From the IMG/VR virus record IMGVR_UViG_3300032214_001486, positions 40,975 to 104,974 of that record: a DNA stretch of 64,000 nucleotides; one strand, given 5' to 3'. This document shows positions 40,950 through 48,792 of the stretch, piece by piece; position 1 is the first letter of the stretch; each line of letters opens with the position of its first letter. This stretch comes from a virus. The notes below the pieces were generated by a model. It was not told the origin of the DNA. It saw only the letters and a list, made by a program, of their open reading frames with translations, and did no database searches. The position numbers and the translations under genes are program-made.

Positions 40950-41333
40950 TTACTGCGAAACCATCAGAGCCAATTCGACGGTCACCGCATTTCCGGCGGG
41001 TGCTGTGACGGCGAGCCGGATAAACTTGCTCGGCACGACCGCCACAGGAATTACGGTTGGAACCCCCGGTGGAAGTACAGTAGCAGATACCTCTAAGGGG
41101 ATCAAGGTCTGAACCGCGTTGGCGTCAGAAATTGAGGCTTGAACCGAAACGGTCGCCCCCGCAGCCCCCGCCGTCTGACTCGCATAGACCAGAAGGCGCG
41201 GGGCGCCTCGGTTTTGGAGATAGGTGAAGAACGTGGTAGCCCCCGCATTGATCACGCGCGCTTCCCAATACTGAGAAAGCTGCGTGGCTGCGACGACTAT
41301 AGCGCCCGTGGCGGTTGCGTTTACATGCGACAT
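40950..41333 (-). CDS. Beta-rich virion protein, 127 aa
   Basis: Ala/Val/Thr-rich chain with regular beta strands (ARVINAGATTFFTYLQNRGA, FIRLAVTAPAGNAVTVELAL) and a VLPPGVPTVIP loop. It resembles in style the 117-aa protein at 4610. It leads into the capsid-candidate cluster and is likely a capsid or vertex protein. Structural role is inferred. Confidence 0.65.
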   Translation of the reverse strand: MSHVNATATGAIVVAATQLSQYWEARVINAGATTFFTYLQNRGAPRLLVYASQTAGAAGATVSVQASISDANAVQTLIPLEVSATVLPPGVPTVIPVAVVPSKFIRLAVTAPAGNAVTVELALMVSQ

Positions 41334-41342
41334 ACTGCCCCC

Positions 41343-42029
41343 TTAGTAGTACGACGCCATGAGTCGGAAATTGTTACTCGGGACGCCGGCCACAAGCCAG
41401 CCCGGCTCGTCTATGAGAGGCGAGCTACGGTACTGAAAGCGAAGCTCGCAGCGCCAGTAACGGATGGGGTAGCCCCCACCAGTCGGCATGAATTGGGCGA
41501 CGGCGGAAGGCATCGTGCCGACAAAATCGGTCGTTATGTCCTCGTCGTCGGACACCTGCTGAATGGCGTTGGGGTCGTTGATGCTTGCGTATTCCCGCGC
41601 AAGCACCCGGAACCCAAAGGACCGAGCCCATGTGCGGAAATTCAGGTTGTAAATCTGGACCCACAGCTTGCCCGCAGCCCCCAACGGCCGCCAGATCGGG
41701 TATGTACCCGTGTTCTGGACGACCGTTGGCGTGGCTACAGGGGGCCCAAACGTCTGCGGCGAACCCGTCAGATAGGCTTGACCCTGGCCCCGGTCCATCG
41801 CTGCGCCACGAAGCTCGGGGCGCAGGTCGAAGGTAGCAGAGCGCCAAACCGCCTGGGCGTAGACCAGGGGCTCGGCAAGCTCCAGCGCGTACTGCAATTC
41901 GATGGGGGTGATATTCCACAACGCCGTAGGCATGTTTGCCGGATACGGGTAGGGAATGGCCCCCAGCGGATTTGCGAGGAACGCAGCATCCGAAAATTGG
42001 TCGGGATTGCGACCGGGGATTTTTGTCAT
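41343..42029 (-). CDS. Capsid-candidate protein, 228 aa
   Basis: Start at ATG 42029 (MTKIPGRNPDQFSDAAFLAN), 2 bases after the previous stop. Pro- and aromatic-rich beta strands (ALWNITPIELQYALELAEPL, PLGAAGKLWVQIYNLNFRTW, YWRCELRFQYRSSPLIDEPG) suggest a beta-sandwich. One of three adjacent genes of nearly equal size (228, 231, 230 aa) that I take as the capsid cassette. Confidence 0.65.
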   Translation of the reverse strand: MTKIPGRNPDQFSDAAFLANPLGAIPYPYPANMPTALWNITPIELQYALELAEPLVYAQAVWRSATFDLRPELRGAAMDRGQGQAYLTGSPQTFGPPVATPTVVQNTGTYPIWRPLGAAGKLWVQIYNLNFRTWARSFGFRVLAREYASINDPNAIQQVSDDEDITTDFVGTMPSAVAQFMPTGGGYPIRYWRCELRFQYRSSPLIDEPGWLVAGVPSNNFRLMASYY

Positions 42030-42031
42030 GC

Positions 42032-42727
42032 TTATTGACCGACGGTGTAGTTGCTGGGCGCGCGAACCTCGACACAATGCAGAGAAATGTCGATCCGCAG
42101 AGAGGCGAGCAGCGGCGTGATCCCAAGCTGGACGGACGCGCCCGGCTGAATGACATAGCCCGTGCCGCCGACTTCGCCGGGGTTAAAGCCGTCACCGATA
42201 CAGGTTGTCGCCAACCGCGGGCCGGTCATCAGCTTGTCGCCTGTCGAATACTCGATGCGGAACAGGTACGTTCCGTTGGCTTGCACGCCCAGCGGGAAAG
42301 CGTTGCCGACCCCCGTATTGAACGCACCGCCGTTCATGGCGATAAGGTAACAGGGAATGTCAAAGTTGACAATTCGAATAGCCTCCTGCCCAACCGTATA
42401 GTCCGGGTCACCCGACGACAAAGTAGCGCCGTAGAACCGGGTCTGTGTGCCGATATTGCCGGAAGTAGGCAGATACGGGGCGGTCGGGAACACCGGGACA
42501 CGAACAGCGCGAGGGGTCTGCGGCTTTTGCGCGGCCTGCTGCGTCACCTGCAAGAGCGCCTGCAATTGCTGGCCCTGGGCCGCAACCTGCTGGGCTTGAA
42601 TATGTAGCTGGGCCTGTAGGGCTGCGATGTAATTACCGACCGCACCGCTATTCCCGTAGGGGTCAGCCCCGGCAACCAGCGCGCCCATGCCGGGCATTTG
42701 CGTAACCGCGGATCGAAAGTCAGACAT
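42032..42727 (-). CDS. Capsid-candidate protein with N-terminal Gln-rich helix, 231 aa
   Basis: After MSDFRSAVTQMPGMGALVAG comes a Gln/Ala helix (IQAQQVAAQGQQLQALLQVT) that could trimerise or reach the membrane, then a beta domain from about residue 80 (EAIRIVNFDIPCYLIAMNGG, GTYLFRIEYSTGDKLMTGPR, LLASLRIDISLHCVEVR). A -10-like TATACT lies at about 42770 on the minus strand. Likely a capsid or minor capsid protein. Confidence 0.65.
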   Translation of the reverse strand: MSDFRSAVTQMPGMGALVAGADPYGNSGAVGNYIAALQAQLHIQAQQVAAQGQQLQALLQVTQQAAQKPQTPRAVRVPVFPTAPYLPTSGNIGTQTRFYGATLSSGDPDYTVGQEAIRIVNFDIPCYLIAMNGGAFNTGVGNAFPLGVQANGTYLFRIEYSTGDKLMTGPRLATTCIGDGFNPGEVGGTGYVIQPGASVQLGITPLLASLRIDISLHCVEVRAPSNYTVGQ

Positions 42728-42863
42728 GATTTACCCCTTTGTGGGAGTACGGAGAGGGAGACAGGGGGGAGTATACCCCAAGGGGGGCCCCGAGGGGAAT
42801 AGGCAAACCGGGGCGGGCCTGGGGGCCTGGAGGCTTGGGGCCTGGGGGCCTGGGGTGTAAATG

Positions 42864-42905
42864 CACAAAAGTAAGACGGCCCGCCCGCGGAGTCCGGGGC
42901 GGGCC
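42864..42905 (-). terminator. Terminator after the main capsid candidate
   Basis: GGCCCGCC (42878-42885) and GGCGGGCC (42898-42905) form a perfect 8-bp stem with a 12-base loop, followed on the minus strand by GTCTTACTTTTGT. A GC-rich direct-repeat tract (GGGGGCCTGG units, 42822-42855) separates it from the next gene. The 227-base gap 42728-42954 holds nothing else. Confidence 0.65.
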
Positions 42906-42954
42906 GAATGGGGAGTATCGGAAGGGGAAACCGACCCTCCACCGGGGGTACAGA

Positions 42955-43647
42955 TCAGCCGATCTCGATCACGTTCTTGTAATAGCCCAGGAGAGCGACC
43001 TTGATCGCCAGGGCGAAGTTCGCGCCTACGGCCGGGGCGCGGCTACCAAAGCGGAGGATGGTCGAGAAGGTCGTGGTGGCCGGGAGGGCGACCGCGTGCT
43101 TCCGGTACATCCAAACGCTACCAGCACCGTTGTTCATCGCGCCGCTGTTCGCGCCGGCCGCGTTCTGCGACACGGAACCAAACGCGCCGCCACCAGCGCC
43201 GATCATGTGGATCGGGCTAATGTCAACGGTGGTCTGGGTGAAGTCCCAGCTCAGTACGCCGTTGTTGAGCACGTTCTGGAGGTTGCCGATCTTCTCGGGG
43301 GTGTCCAGGGGAGCCGCGAGGGAGCTATCGAGGCCCGTGCCGCAGTAGACGTGGCACGAAATGCCGAATACGTCGAACGCGACACCGGCCGGGATACGAC
43401 CGCCTTCCTTCAGAGAGGTTTCGGCGATTGTCAAGGCTTGGCCGAAGCCTTGCCCCTGCTGCCCGAGCGGGGTCGCAAACAGACGGTTGGTGCTGTTGGC
43501 GAGCGCCGCGGTCGCCGCAAAGCCCTGGGTACTCCAAATACTTTGCTCGCCGTAGCGGAAAAGCTGGGTGGGTTGGCGGAACGGAACCGGGGGGATCGAA
43601 ATGTCGGGCGGGGCCACGAGGGCCATGCCGGGAGTGCCGTAGGACAT
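42955..43647 (-). CDS. Probable major capsid protein, 230 aa
   Basis: ATG 43647 with TTGGAG upstream. The chain is beta-rich with typical jelly-roll spacing: RIPAGVAFDVFGISCHVYCG, VLSWDFTQTTVDISPIHMIG, HAVALPATTTFSTILRFGSR and ALAIKVALLGYYKNVIEIG. It is a transcription unit of its own with a terminator, as expected for an abundant protein. It lacks the HK97-fold features of tailed-phage capsids. Naming it major capsid is inference from composition, position and isolation. Confidence 0.6.
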   Translation of the reverse strand: MSYGTPGMALVAPPDISIPPVPFRQPTQLFRYGEQSIWSTQGFAATAALANSTNRLFATPLGQQGQGFGQALTIAETSLKEGGRIPAGVAFDVFGISCHVYCGTGLDSSLAAPLDTPEKIGNLQNVLNNGVLSWDFTQTTVDISPIHMIGAGGGAFGSVSQNAAGANSGAMNNGAGSVWMYRKHAVALPATTTFSTILRFGSRAPAVGANFALAIKVALLGYYKNVIEIG

Positions 43648-43718
43648 GGGAAATCTCCAAGGGGGGAAGGAGCGAGGGGGAGGGGTTGCACCGAGTACCA
43701 ATTACCCGGCGCAGAGGG

Positions 43719-45131
43719 TCAGAACGCCGAGCCCGCAAAGAGGGTAGCACCAAGCTCCCCGCTGCTGAGGGCCAAGCCGTTCATATCGAGCGCCAAACCG
43801 GCGGTTTCACCCGCGGTCGCGGCAGAGGGGGTAACAACGGAGGCCGGTACAGTGGTCTGCGCGCCGGGGTTGGTCCCCGCCGAAGCAGCCGCCGCGGCGG
43901 TCTGCTGCTCAACCGTGGCGATAGCCTGGGCCTTGATTTGCTCCAAGAGAGCGACGCGCTTCTCGGGGGAGAGCGCCGCGATCTTCGCAAACCGTTCCCA
44001 GCCGACCAGACAGATCAACCAACCGAAACGGTGACCGGGGCGGCCCGCGAGCGAGCTAATACCCTGACCGTTATAGTTGATCGCCTGCGTCGGAGCGTCC
44101 CCGAAGGTGCGGTGCCAAGCGTGCTGACCCGAAAGGGCAGCTTGGCCCTCCTGTACGGAGAGATCGGCGGGGGCGTAGTAGGCATCGGCAAGGCTGGCTC
44201 CGCTGTAATCTACAGCGGAGCCCTTACCGAAAGGGACGACATCATAGGCCATCCCGTCGCCAAAGCCGGCAGTATCGGTGAGGGCAAGGCCCGACATATC
44301 GGTGAGAGCGAGGCCCGACATATCAGTGAGGGCGAGGCCATCAAGGTCGTCGTCGTCACCCGACAGATCATCGTCGTCGTCACCGTCAAGGTCGAGATCG
44401 CCAAGATCGCCGGCCTTGTCGGACAGGAAGCGGTAAATGTCGAGCGCGCCGCCTACAAGCAGAGCGCCGACCGCAACCTGATTACGAAGCTCTTTGGAGC
44501 CGACCGGGACAAAATTCAGGACAGTGGCGACAGCGGCGCCCTGTACGGTGAACTTGACCGGCGAAATGGCGCGGAGGGCCGACTTAACAGCCGGGACCGC
44601 GCTCAGACCGCGCATCAGGCCGTAGTGGACAGCGCCCACCGCGACACCGACGAGGATCGGAGAAATGTACCCCGCGACAGTGTTACCGACGACCGGGATC
44701 TTGCGGGCCAAGCCCTCGACCGGAGCGGTAAACTGGTTGCTGAACGCGCCAAAAGCGTTCCGGCGTACAACCTTCTTACCCCGGCGGCGGTTGCCGTGGA
44801 GGTTCATCAGAAGGGTGTTCCGGCGCATACGGCGCATACCGTTCCGGTGCATACCGCGCAGCCCATTCCGGCGGCCGTTGCCGTGAAGGTTCATCAGCAG
44901 GGTGTTCCGGCGCACACCGCGGCGGGCGTTGCGGCGACCGTTGCCGTGAAGGTTCATCAGCAGCGTGTTCCGGCGGTGGGAAGTGTTCCGCCGACGAGCA
45001 GCCCCCTTCCGCTTGCGGTTGGTACGCAGCTTTAACCCAGCGAGAGCGCGAGCAGCGCCCCGCTTCGGGTTAGACTTGGATACGAACAACGCGCCGCTGA
45101 GCGGTGCGCCGTTACGGAACATGAGGGGCAT
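43719..45131 (-). CDS. Arg-rich core/membrane protein with triple peptide repeat
   Basis: 470 residues from ATG 45131 (MPLMFRNGAPLSGALF). Residues about 25-125 are protamine-like, with three copies of RRNTLLMNLHGN. A hydrophobic region (SPILVGVAVGAVHYGLMRGL, AAVATVLNFVPVGSKELRNQ, VAVGALLVGGALDIYRFL) suggests membrane contact. Then come an Asp-rich tract and three tandem SGLALTDM units, and a C-terminal domain with GLALDMNGLALSS. The basic start could bind packaged DNA and the hydrophobic part a virion membrane. Large plus-strand frames across this gene are shadows. Confidence 0.7.
   Translation of the reverse strand: MPLMFRNGAPLSGALFVSKSNPKRGAARALAGLKLRTNRKRKGAARRRNTSHRRNTLLMNLHGNGRRNARRGVRRNTLLMNLHGNGRRNGLRGMHRNGMRRMRRNTLLMNLHGNRRRGKKVVRRNAFGAFSNQFTAPVEGLARKIPVVGNTVAGYISPILVGVAVGAVHYGLMRGLSAVPAVKSALRAISPVKFTVQGAAVATVLNFVPVGSKELRNQVAVGALLVGGALDIYRFLSDKAGDLGDLDLDGDDDDDLSGDDDDLDGLALTDMSGLALTDMSGLALTDTAGFGDGMAYDVVPFGKGSAVDYSGASLADAYYAPADLSVQEGQAALSGQHAWHRTFGDAPTQAINYNGQGISSLAGRPGHRFGWLICLVGWERFAKIAALSPEKRVALLEQIKAQAIATVEQQTAAAAASAGTNPGAQTTVPASVVTPSAATAGETAGLALDMNGLALSSGELGATLFAGSAF
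44791..44975 (-). repeat. Three 35-base repeats coding RRNTLLMNLHGN
   Basis: Copies at 44791-44825, 44878-44912 and 44941-44975 differ at only a few positions. They encode the same dodecapeptide in one frame, so the repeats are under coding selection or recently duplicated. Confidence 0.8.
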
Positions 45132-45175
45132 GAGGTAACTCCTTTTTTGGAGGTCCAGAGGGGCATGGATGATCT

Positions 45176-45204
45176 TTGCACAGTCGAACCCGGTTGGGTA
45201 TGTG
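45176..45204 (+). promoter_or_regulatory. Promoter of the RHH regulator
   Basis: TTGCAC (45176-45181), 17-base spacer, TATGTG (45199-45204). It would make a leader of about 95 bases that contains the strong hairpin at 45221-45257 before the start at 45305. Confidence 0.45.
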
Positions 45205-45220
45205 GTACAACAACACCGGA

Positions 45221-45257
45221 GGCCCTTCGAGGGCCCGCCGAGGGCCCTCAAAGGGCC
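45221..45257. promoter_or_regulatory. Strong 16-bp hairpin or operator between divergent genes
   Basis: Arms GGCCCTTCGAGGGCCC (45221-45236) and GGGCCCTCAAAGGGCC (45242-45257) pair at 15 of 16 positions around a 5-base loop. It lies between the minus-strand Arg-rich gene and the plus-strand RHH gene. No T-run follows on either strand. It could be an attenuator, a protein-binding palindrome for the RHH protein, or both. Confidence 0.6.
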
Positions 45258-45304
45258 TTCACCCCGACCGCATCCCCCTCAATTTCGTGCCGTAGGTGAC
45301 AGAT

Positions 45305-45574
45305 ATGAGCCCAAGCGCCGCTGCAAAGACAGTTACAAAGCCCGTAACGGCGGAGAAGCCAAAAAAGGATGACTGGATTACGGTGAAGCTGCGCCTAAAG
45401 CCCCATGTAGTCGCCGCGCTGCATCAGGCCGCAGAGCAGGAGAGCGAAAATACAGGCAAGCGGGTGTATGCCACTGATATACTTAGGGCTGCGCTCAAAG
45501 CCTACTGTACGACGCACAATATCGACATTAGAAAAAAAGAATTCCTCCCGTCTACCCTCAGTGAGAGAGCTTGA
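45305..45574 (+). CDS. Ribbon-helix-helix regulator
   Basis: 89 residues from ATG 45305 (AGGTGA upstream; a GTG at 45296 is also possible). ITVKLRLKPHVVAALHQAAE followed by an insertion and YATDILRAALKAYC fits the strand-helix-helix of MetJ/Arc-type DNA-binding dimers. It is the only plus-strand gene in a 48-kb minus-strand region, and it diverges from the Arg-rich virion gene across a large palindrome, suggesting control of the virion block and of itself. Confidence 0.75.
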   Translation: MSPSAAAKTVTKPVTAEKPKKDDWITVKLRLKPHVVAALHQAAEQESENTGKRVYATDILRAALKAYCTTHNIDIRKKEFLPSTLSERA

Positions 45575-45604
45575 CGAGAGGAACGGAAAGATCGGCGTTG
45601 CGGG

Positions 45605-45622
45605 CCGGCTTATGCCGGTTTT
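45605..45622 (+). terminator. Terminator after the RHH gene
   Basis: CCGGC (45605-45609), 4-base loop, GCCGG (45614-45618), then TTTTA. It overlaps the stop of the convergent gene at 45621. Confidence 0.55.
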
Positions 45623-46256
45623 AGTGCGTGATGCCGTTATTGGGGCAGGTGTATCCGCCGCCGACAATCCAGAAATTGCCGTCCGCAGAAACCGCCAGGG
45701 CCGGCTCGATCCCGCCTTCCTCCCCCATCCGGTGAATGTACTTGCTCGCCGGGTCATCACCCTTTTTGTGGGTGAAGTAGGTGACGTAGTAGAGGATACC
45801 CAGCGGCTTGACGGTCACATCGGGGTAACCGTGCAGGTGGTGCCCGCCAATTTCCTTCGCCAAGTCTTTCAGCTTGATCCGCGAGCTTGACGGCAGCGCG
45901 TTCCATAGCTGCTGCGCGTCCCGCTTGGACGTTTGAGAGAGCAGAATATAGAGGCGCTGATACTTGTGCTTAGGGTCGAAACTCAGGTGATTGTTATTGT
46001 AATCTTCAGGAGGTACTTCAATCAAAGCCAGGGTAGAAGGCTCATTTCCCATGCGGGCCGCTTCCTCGTGAAGCGACTTGGTTTTCACCATACGCAGGTT
46101 GAGCCCTTCTACCGGGTCGAAGTGTAGCTCGGTGAGCAGCCCACACTCCATGAGCGGGTGCTTAGCCGACAAGCCGGGAACATCAAATTCCCGCTTGTGC
46201 GTGGCGGGATTGCCCCAATGCCAATCTTGGTAGATTTCGTTGTACTTGCGCGACAT
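45621..46256 (-). CDS. Unknown 211-aa protein
   Basis: ATG 46256, 2 bases before the stop region of the upstream gene. The C-terminal end (ASKYIHRMGEEGGIEPALAV, DGNFWIVGGGYTCPNNGI) resembles a phage-associated segment I have seen as GEEGG..P.L.V...G...IVGG.Y, function unknown. The rest is alpha/beta (QRLYILLSQTSKRDAQQLWN). Last gene of the membrane-protein operon. Confidence 0.65.
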   Translation of the reverse strand: MSRKYNEIYQDWHWGNPATHKREFDVPGLSAKHPLMECGLLTELHFDPVEGLNLRMVKTKSLHEEAARMGNEPSTLALIEVPPEDYNNNHLSFDPKHKYQRLYILLSQTSKRDAQQLWNALPSSSRIKLKDLAKEIGGHHLHGYPDVTVKPLGILYYVTYFTHKKGDDPASKYIHRMGEEGGIEPALAVSADGNFWIVGGGYTCPNNGITH

Positions 46257-46258
46257 AG

Positions 46259-47038
46259 TTAGACTCCCTTGAAAGCCAGCAGGACCAGACCAAGAACGGC
46301 GACGGTGCCGACCCCACCATACACCATCAACCGCTGTTTACGGGCACGCGCTCGCCGCGCTTTCACTCGCTGGTTTTTGCGTTTCTTCTTTTTTTCTTCC
46401 TCGGAAGCGCCCGGTGTGAGGGCGTCCTTGGTCGCGGCCTCCTCTGCGCTGGGGTCCAGCTTGTACTTTTGCTGGTCAGCGACCATTTGCGGTAAGCCGG
46501 TGCCCCCCTTGGGCCGCTCACCAAAGTAGACCGACAACGCTCGCAATTGAGGGTCAGACACAATCTGAGGGCCGCTGACGGCTTGAACAGCAGCCCACCC
46601 TTGACCCATGATCGAAACGATAGCCCCTATGTCCTTTGAATTGATTTTCAGAGAGTCAACGCGGCCCAAGGTAGCCTTCGCCGCGGAGGCAAGGCCGGGA
46701 TTTTTGAGATACCGGGCGGCCAACGCCATGAGATAGGCGGATTTAACGTAGGCTTGCGCCATATCCGTAGGCGCCTTCTGGACCCGGTTCGCAGCAGGCC
46801 CCATGAAACCGATGATGGTGTTGAGCCAAGCCTGATTTTCAGCCAAGCCGATCTGCTCTAAGGCTTCGTCGGGCTTGACCGAAGTGAAGTCGTATTTTTC
46901 GTTTAAGTGCTCTGCGTACTTCCCGGCTGCCGCGCCAATGACGTAGCGCCCCCCATAATAGGTGCCGACCGCCAGCGGAATGAGAGGCACCCCATACCCG
47001 CCGTCAGAGTGGGCAGAGGGCCGAAAAAAGGTCGTCAT
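46259..47038 (-). CDS. Virion-type membrane protein, 259 aa
   Basis: ATG 47038 overlaps the upstream stop (ATGA). It starts MTTFFRPSAHSDGGYGVPLI with a moderately hydrophobic segment (LAVGTYYGGRYVIGAAAGK), has a helical core, a strongly basic stretch (KKKKRKNQRVKARRARARKQ) and a C-terminal membrane segment (LMVYGGVGTVAVLGLVLLAF). The same C-anchor plan recurs in the next seven genes. Likely sits in a virion membrane with its basic face toward the DNA. Confidence 0.65.
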   Translation of the reverse strand: MTTFFRPSAHSDGGYGVPLIPLAVGTYYGGRYVIGAAAGKYAEHLNEKYDFTSVKPDEALEQIGLAENQAWLNTIIGFMGPAANRVQKAPTDMAQAYVKSAYLMALAARYLKNPGLASAAKATLGRVDSLKINSKDIGAIVSIMGQGWAAVQAVSGPQIVSDPQLRALSVYFGERPKGGTGLPQMVADQQKYKLDPSAEEAATKDALTPGASEEEKKKKRKNQRVKARRARARKQRLMVYGGVGTVAVLGLVLLAFKGV

Positions 47039-47997
47039 GGTTGGGTTTCCTTCCGGCCTTTGCCGTGCGGGGCTTTGTTTGCCTGGGAGTATAGCACAGC
47101 CCCCACACCCAAAACACCCAAACTCAGCCAACCCCACACAGGTACACCGCCGACCTTGCGGGCCATTTGGCCTTGAAAAGACGCTGCTTCTACAGCTTTG
47201 GCCGTATCGACCTGCGCCTGTTGTGCCTGTTGTGCCTGTTCTTGTGCCTGCCGCCGCGCTTCTGCCCGCCGTTCCTTTCGTTCCTCCCGCCGTTCGTCAT
47301 AAGACGCTTCCAACGCTTCGATAAGGGCGATTTTGGCCTCTAACCGCGTCCGTTGCTTTTTGAGCCGGTTCGGGCCGCGCATGATACCAAAAGAGAGGAC
47401 TTGAAGCGTGCGGCGAGCACCGGGGCGGCGCTTCCATTTGCGCTGACGCTCCTTTACTTTGCTCAGGCGTTTCTTGTATACGCCCAACTTTTTGAGCCGC
47501 CAATCTTTCGGTTTGCGCGCTAATTTGATGACAAAGCCCGGTACTTCCTCGGGGTCGGGCAGCCCGAGCTTCTTTGCCCAGGCGATTGCCCGCTTCTTAT
47601 TGACCTTGCGCTGGCGAATACCTTTGACCAGGGCGATTGTGCCCGCGGTCGCCGCGAGCACCCCGCCGACAATCCAACCCACAACCGGGACGGTCGCAGA
47701 CGCCCCCGCCGCTGTGAGAAGGCCCGTGGTGGCCCCGCCGGCAGCTACAGCCCCACCAGCCCCCGCAGCGGCAGCCGCGCCACCCGCGGCAGCAGCCCCG
47801 CCGGCAGCCGCAACGCCGCCCGCAGCCGCGCCGCCCCCGCCGGCAAGCAAGGCGCCGATTTTCAGCCCTTGAACGCCCATGCTGGCCGTATTGGCTACGC
47901 CCTCGGCGGCCATCGCGGCATTTTCGCCGCCAGAGCTAACACCGCCCCGGCCCCAATCCGGGCTGGGCTCGCTGTACGGGGATGGAAGAAAAGCCAT
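47035..47997 (-). CDS. Virion-type membrane protein, 320 aa
   Basis: Starts MAFLPSPYSEPSPDWG, similar to MRFNPSPYSFPVAEG in the 127-aa gene at 48792. A Gly/Ala-rich tract is followed by a membrane segment (VPVVGWIVGGVLAATAGTIA), a basic domain (KKRLSKVKERQRKWKRRPGA), a coiled coil, and a second membrane segment (VWGWLSLGVLGVGAVLYS) before a basic tail. The Gly/Ala tract is low complexity at the DNA level (about 47690-47860). Confidence 0.65.
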   Translation of the reverse strand: MAFLPSPYSEPSPDWGRGGVSSGGENAAMAAEGVANTASMGVQGLKIGALLAGGGGAAAGGVAAAGGAAAAGGAAAAAGAGGAVAAGGATTGLLTAAGASATVPVVGWIVGGVLAATAGTIALVKGIRQRKVNKKRAIAWAKKLGLPDPEEVPGFVIKLARKPKDWRLKKLGVYKKRLSKVKERQRKWKRRPGARRTLQVLSFGIMRGPNRLKKQRTRLEAKIALIEALEASYDERREERKERRAEARRQAQEQAQQAQQAQVDTAKAVEAASFQGQMARKVGGVPVWGWLSLGVLGVGAVLYSQANKAPHGKGRKETQP

Positions 47998-48000
47998 AGC

Positions 48001-48792
48001 TCACCCGGTTGCGCGCTGTCGGCGCACGAAGCGGGCTGTTAGACCCAATAAGAGCAAAACGCCGCCCACAACGGTTACTTGGCCGAGTGTCCGCCATGTG
48101 CGCCGGGCGCTCTCTTGTTCCCGCTGTAGCTCGACGCGGCGCTCGGCCGCTTTTAGCTTGGCTTTCAGGACACGAAGCCGGGCCTGTAACGGGCCCCGCA
48201 GAAGGGGCGGGGCCCGCTTGATCATTTTTTGGGTATTCTTGATCCGTGCCCGCAGTACCTCTTGCTGCTGCGTCGGGTCAAGGACTTGTTCTAAGCCCGT
48301 CTTGACCAACGGCGCATACTCTTGGATCATGGCTTCCGTAGAAGCCGAGGACGATGCAGCCTTATCCCCGGCGGGCGCCGCTTCCCCTTCCCCGTAGTCA
48401 GACAGAACAGACGCCCGGAAAGCTCCCCCGGCAGAGCCCGCAAGGTCTGTGGGCGCCCCCGGCTGATCTTCTTCGATCTTGTACTGCAAGTAATTACGGA
48501 CCTTGGCTACATCGTGAGCCGCGGTCGCAATTTTGTAGTGGTTCCATTGGGGGATAACGTCACCGTCCTGTAACAGACGGCGCAGGACGCCCGCATCCCG
48601 CTGGATCTGCGCGAGCGCCGACTTTGCCATTTTGCCTTGATACGGCATAGGGTAGTCGAAATTCCGCACAACCGGGATGGGGGTCGGCATGGTGCCCAGG
48701 CGGGTAACGCCGCTCGGGCCGGCGAAACCGGCGAGGCCGGGGTTAGAAAACACACCGGACAGGTGGGCAAGGTGGCGAGAGCGGTAAGACAT
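48001..48792 (-). CDS. Virion-type membrane protein, 263 aa
   Basis: MSYRSRHLAHLSGVFSNPGL begins a chain with FDYPMPYQGKMAKSALAQIQ and HYKIATAAHDVAKVRNYLQY, then a basic coiled coil and one C-terminal membrane segment (LGQVTVVGGVLLLLGLTARF) ending RRQRATG. One-base overlap with the gene upstream (48792). No enzyme motif. Confidence 0.65.
   Translation of the reverse strand: MSYRSRHLAHLSGVFSNPGLAGFAGPSGVTRLGTMPTPIPVVRNFDYPMPYQGKMAKSALAQIQRDAGVLRRLLQDGDVIPQWNHYKIATAAHDVAKVRNYLQYKIEEDQPGAPTDLAGSAGGAFRASVLSDYGEGEAAPAGDKAASSSASTEAMIQEYAPLVKTGLEQVLDPTQQQEVLRARIKNTQKMIKRAPPLLRGPLQARLRVLKAKLKAAERRVELQREQESARRTWRTLGQVTVVGGVLLLLGLTARFVRRQRATG

Noticed and set aside
44791-44975. Three spaced 35-base repeats as a CRISPR array
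   Set aside because: Only three copies, uneven spacing and an uninterrupted coding frame through repeats and spacers.
42739-45035. Long plus-strand open frames (431 and 535 codons) antisense to the capsid candidate and the Arg-rich gene
   Set aside because: They lie opposite well-formed minus-strand genes with ribosome sites, have Gly/Arg/Ala shadow composition and no domain; high GC content keeps antisense frames open.
47084-47102. TGTGCTATACT promoter-like sequence
   Set aside because: It lies inside the coding sequence for the C-terminal membrane segment (AVLYSQ) of the 320-aa protein and has no good -35 box; a similar hit at 21337-21353 is also coding.
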